Assembly (NCBI GenBank): GCA_023392975.1
Contig: JAEWNA010000081.1
Coordinates: 1 to 36,894 of the forward strand
Direction: 5' to 3'
DNA length: 36,894 bases
Source of the DNA: Pseudomonadota bacterium
GTDB taxonomy: Bacteria; Pseudomonadota; Gammaproteobacteria; Xanthomonadales; Xanthomonadaceae
The notes beneath the pieces were generated by a model. That model was not told the DNA's origin, searched no databases, and saw only the letters and a list, made by a program, of their open reading frames with translations. The position numbers and the translations under genes were made by a program. Of this stretch, positions 35,317 through 36,894 are shown one piece after another. Position 1 is the first letter of the stretch. The number at the start of each line of letters is the position of its first letter.

Positions 35317-35338
35317 GATATCAGTGTTTTAGTTTCGT

Positions 35339-36241
35339 TCAGACAGCAGTGATCTCGGCCCTGAGCTTCGCCACATAGTCACGTATCTCGTTCAGCGTCC
35401 CCACGGTGACGGTCATCTCCGTACCCTTTGTGGTGATGACCTGCCGGAGCGTGTCAACAGTGACATCGCCCGGCTGATAATAAATCTCGAACGTATCAAA
35501 CCAGCGATTGAGATACTTCAGTTTCTTGGTGTAAAAGACCACCATCGGATCACTGTAATAGTTTTTCATGAAGCTGAGCAGCGACAGGAGCGAGTATTTC
35601 TGCTCGGCTATCTTGCCCACCACCTGGGGATCCGGGTTTTCGGGGTCAAATGCCAGCTGTGTGGCGAGGTACATCGCCTCTATCCATCCTCCCATAAGCA
35701 TCAGCCCGAGGGTTCCTTCGCTCCCTTCCCTGCGCAGGTGCTCGTCTATCTTCGCGTAGGCGTCGTTCATCAGCCTCGTGACCGAGTCGGCGTTGCTCAT
35801 GTCGGCATTGAGGCTTCGGATGGCGTCGGAGATGAATGTGTCAGGCATGTTGAGCCTGTTGCTGAGGGTTTTTATGGTAGTGAAGTAGTTCATTGTCTGC
35901 CTGTTGACGCCGAACAGCTTGATATAGCCCATATCCACGCCGTATACGCCGAGGTTCATGGCGGCCTTATAGCTGCTCATGTAGAGATCGCGGTTTTCGG
36001 GGGCGAGGATGATTGTGTCATTATAGTGAATGCCGAGCCGTTCGAAGATATTGCATACCTCGACGGGTGTAAGGAGGCCGTAATATATTTCCCGTGTGCG
36101 GGTGGTGTCGGCGGGTGAGTCGGGGGGGTATGTGGAGAAGACGGGTGCGGGTCCCCTTGTGACCTTTTCTGCCCTGTTGCACGAGGCGGTGATGCACATC
36201 ACGGCGCACAGGGCAACGGTCACAGGCAGGAATATTCTCAT
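35339..36241 (-). CDS. Lipoprotein of unknown function
   Basis: From the ATG at 36241 the product is 300 residues with a lipobox at Cys21 (CITASC). The rest is largely helical, with MNLGVYGVDMGYIKLFG, SLNADMSNADSVTRLMNDAY and LGLMLMGGWIEAMYLATQL segments. I do not recognise a named domain. It is first in a minus-strand run with the alpha-2-macroglobulin gene (22 bp apart), so a role with that protein is inferred. A start 51 bp upstream would place extra residues before the signal peptide and is rejected. Confidence 0.85.
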   Translation of the reverse strand: MRIFLPVTVALCAVMCITASCNRAEKVTRGPAPVFSTYPPDSPADTTRTREIYYGLLTPVEVCNIFERLGIHYNDTIILAPENRDLYMSSYKAAMNLGVYGVDMGYIKLFGVNRQTMNYFTTIKTLSNRLNMPDTFISDAIRSLNADMSNADSVTRLMNDAYAKIDEHLRREGSEGTLGLMLMGGWIEAMYLATQLAFDPENPDPQVVGKIAEQKYSLLSLLSFMKNYYSDPMVVFYTKKLKYLNRWFDTFEIYYQPGDVTVDTLRQVITTKGTEMTVTVGTLNEIRDYVAKLRAEITAV

Positions 36242-36279
36242 TGTTTGCAGAAATTTGCACCAAGGTAGTAAATAATTTA

Positions 36280-36309
36280 AGGCAGTAGGCAATAGGCAAT
36301 AGGCAATAG
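36280..36309. repeat. Heptanucleotide tandem repeat AGGCAAT x3 (plus one variant)
   Basis: AGGCAGT (36280-36286) is followed by three AGGCAAT units to 36307. It lies 39 bp upstream of the lipoprotein start codon, in its probable promoter region. Confidence 0.85.
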
Positions 36310-36401
36310 TGTTGGAAATGGATGGCTGTAGAGCTTGCCCCGATGGCTGTTAGGCTGTCGGGGGCATCAGGCATTGTATGATCGGACTTGCAGCAGGAAA
36401 G

Positions 36402-36548
36402 GATGCCTGTAGGGCATCAGGAATTGTAGAATGGAGGAGAAATCCCCCACAGCCCCGGAGGGATGCCTGTAGGGCATCAAGAATTGTAGAAGGGAGGAGA
36501 AATCCCCCGCAGCCCCGGAGGGATGGCTGTAGGGCATCAGGAATTGTA
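36402..36548 (-). repeat. Three TACAATTC hairpin elements in 60-bp tandem, minus strand
   Basis: On the minus strand each reads TACAATTCYT, then GATGCCC-TAC-AGGCATC (36402-36428 and 36462-36488) or GATGCCC-TAC-AGCCATC (36522-36548). The spacers share AATCCCCC and AGCCCCGGAGG. A decayed copy with an altered head (AGGCATTGTA on the plus strand, 36369-36378) lies just to the left. No gene is supported from 36242 to the window end. Confidence 0.88.
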
Positions 36549-36600
36549 GAATGGTGTATGCCTGAAAAACCCCGCTGCCGGCATGTATTGTTCACCCGTG

Positions 36601-36636
36601 CCCCCGCCCCCCCCCCACCCCCGGGGGGTTCCGGGG
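36601..36636. repeat. G/C-rich tract related to one at 29526-29551
   Basis: A CCCCC-G-C10-A-CCCCC-G6 tract lies between oppositely oriented hairpin elements. Its reverse complement resembles the tract at 29526-29551, including the flanking GACNCC and the GGGGGCA at the other side. That tract also lies between oppositely oriented hairpins. Confidence 0.55.
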
Positions 36637-36647
36637 TCGCATGGTTA

Positions 36648-36894
36648 TACAATTCTTCCACCTCTACGAGGTGGTGTTCGATACCAGGTACACATGTACA
36701 ATTCTGCACCCTCTACTAGGGTGAGGTTTTTTTTCATGTTGGACATCTACAATTCTTCCACCTCTACGAGGTGGTGTTCGATACCAGGTACACATGAACA
36801 ATTCTGCACCCTCTACGAGGGTGAGGTTTTTTTTCATGTTGGACATCTACAATTCTTCCACCTCTACGAGGTGGTGTTCGATACCAGGTACACA
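36648..36894 (+). repeat. 100-bp tandem array, two hairpin elements per unit, running off the window
   Basis: Units start at 36648, 36748 and 36848 (the last is cut off). Each holds TACAATTCTT with CCACCTC-TAC-GAGGTGG, then the spacer TGTTCGATACCAGGTACACA, then a second element with CACCCTC-TAC-GAGGGTG followed by AGG and eight T. The second element of unit 1 has one stem mismatch (TAGGGTG). The array has about 2.5 copies here. Confidence 0.9.

Noticed and set aside
36378..36719. Open frames made of the hairpin repeats (also 29442-29672)
   Set aside because: They merely translate repeat units and spacers in one frame; there is no start context or domain, and they vanish if one unit is removed.
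36648..36894. CRISPR array
   Set aside because: The tandem units are near-identical along the whole 100 bp with no unique spacers, and no cas genes are present.

Overview
The window looks like two unrelated bacterial genomes joined at a 56-base stretch of pure C and G (23641-23696). Left of it (1 to about 23640) is very GC-rich DNA, roughly two thirds G+C or more by eye. It has Shine-Dalgarno-led genes, GTAG-type REP palindromes, a REP-associated tyrosine transposase remnant and a type IV secretion effector with a Xanthomonadales-type C-terminal tail. This points to the family Xanthomonadaceae/Lysobacteraceae (Lysobacter, Luteimonas or similar). Right of it (about 23700-36894) G+C is clearly lower, promoters have the Bacteroidetes TTTG-N20-TAnnTTTG form, Shine-Dalgarno sites are mostly lacking, and the genes (SPOR protein, alpha-2-macroglobulin lipoprotein, PBP1C, soluble PAS histidine kinase) are typical of Bacteroidales. 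The two halves should not be read as one genome.

Left half. A broken RAYT transposase and a REP pair (1-328) precede ppc (PEP carboxylase), a secreted CapA-like phosphoesterase and two small secreted proteins. The glutathione-dependent formaldehyde operon frmR-frmA-fghA follows (5326-7634), with a candidate FrmR operator over the -10 box and the frmR start codon, and it ends in a perfect REP doublet. A minus-strand block then carries a Dph6-like PP-loop ATPase with a small partner, a DegV protein, an HCCA-isomerase-like DsbA-fold protein, and an exported three-gene set: an amidohydrolase, a second amidohydrolase that has lost its metal-binding HxH, and an FG-GAP-like protein. AMP nucleosidase, a GFA/CENP-V protein and a DUF924 protein run on the plus strand. 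They converge on a predicted T4SS effector with two copies of an HNH-like nuclease motif (16129-17718). A secreted prolyl oligopeptidase, two small proteins, a dNTPase of lower GC and a WYL regulator complete this half.

Right half. A SPOR membrane protein, an IS200/IS605-type Y1 transposase, a tRNA-Val(GAC) and an orphan PAS histidine kinase are followed by pbpC, a 1855-residue thioester alpha-2-macroglobulin lipoprotein and another lipoprotein, all on the minus strand. The last three probably form an envelope protection and repair unit.

The most unusual structure is a family of about 18 short hairpin elements in the right half. Each has a near-invariant head TACAATTCYT, a variable stem of about 7 bp whose two arms change together, and a fixed TAC loop. 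They form tandem arrays with periods of 47, 50, 60 and 100 bp. One array sits directly behind the Y1 transposase, one lies between pbpC and the macroglobulin gene with one copy inside the pbpC start, and one runs off the right edge. The same genome also has heptanucleotide tandem repeats, including two arrays in frame inside pbpC.
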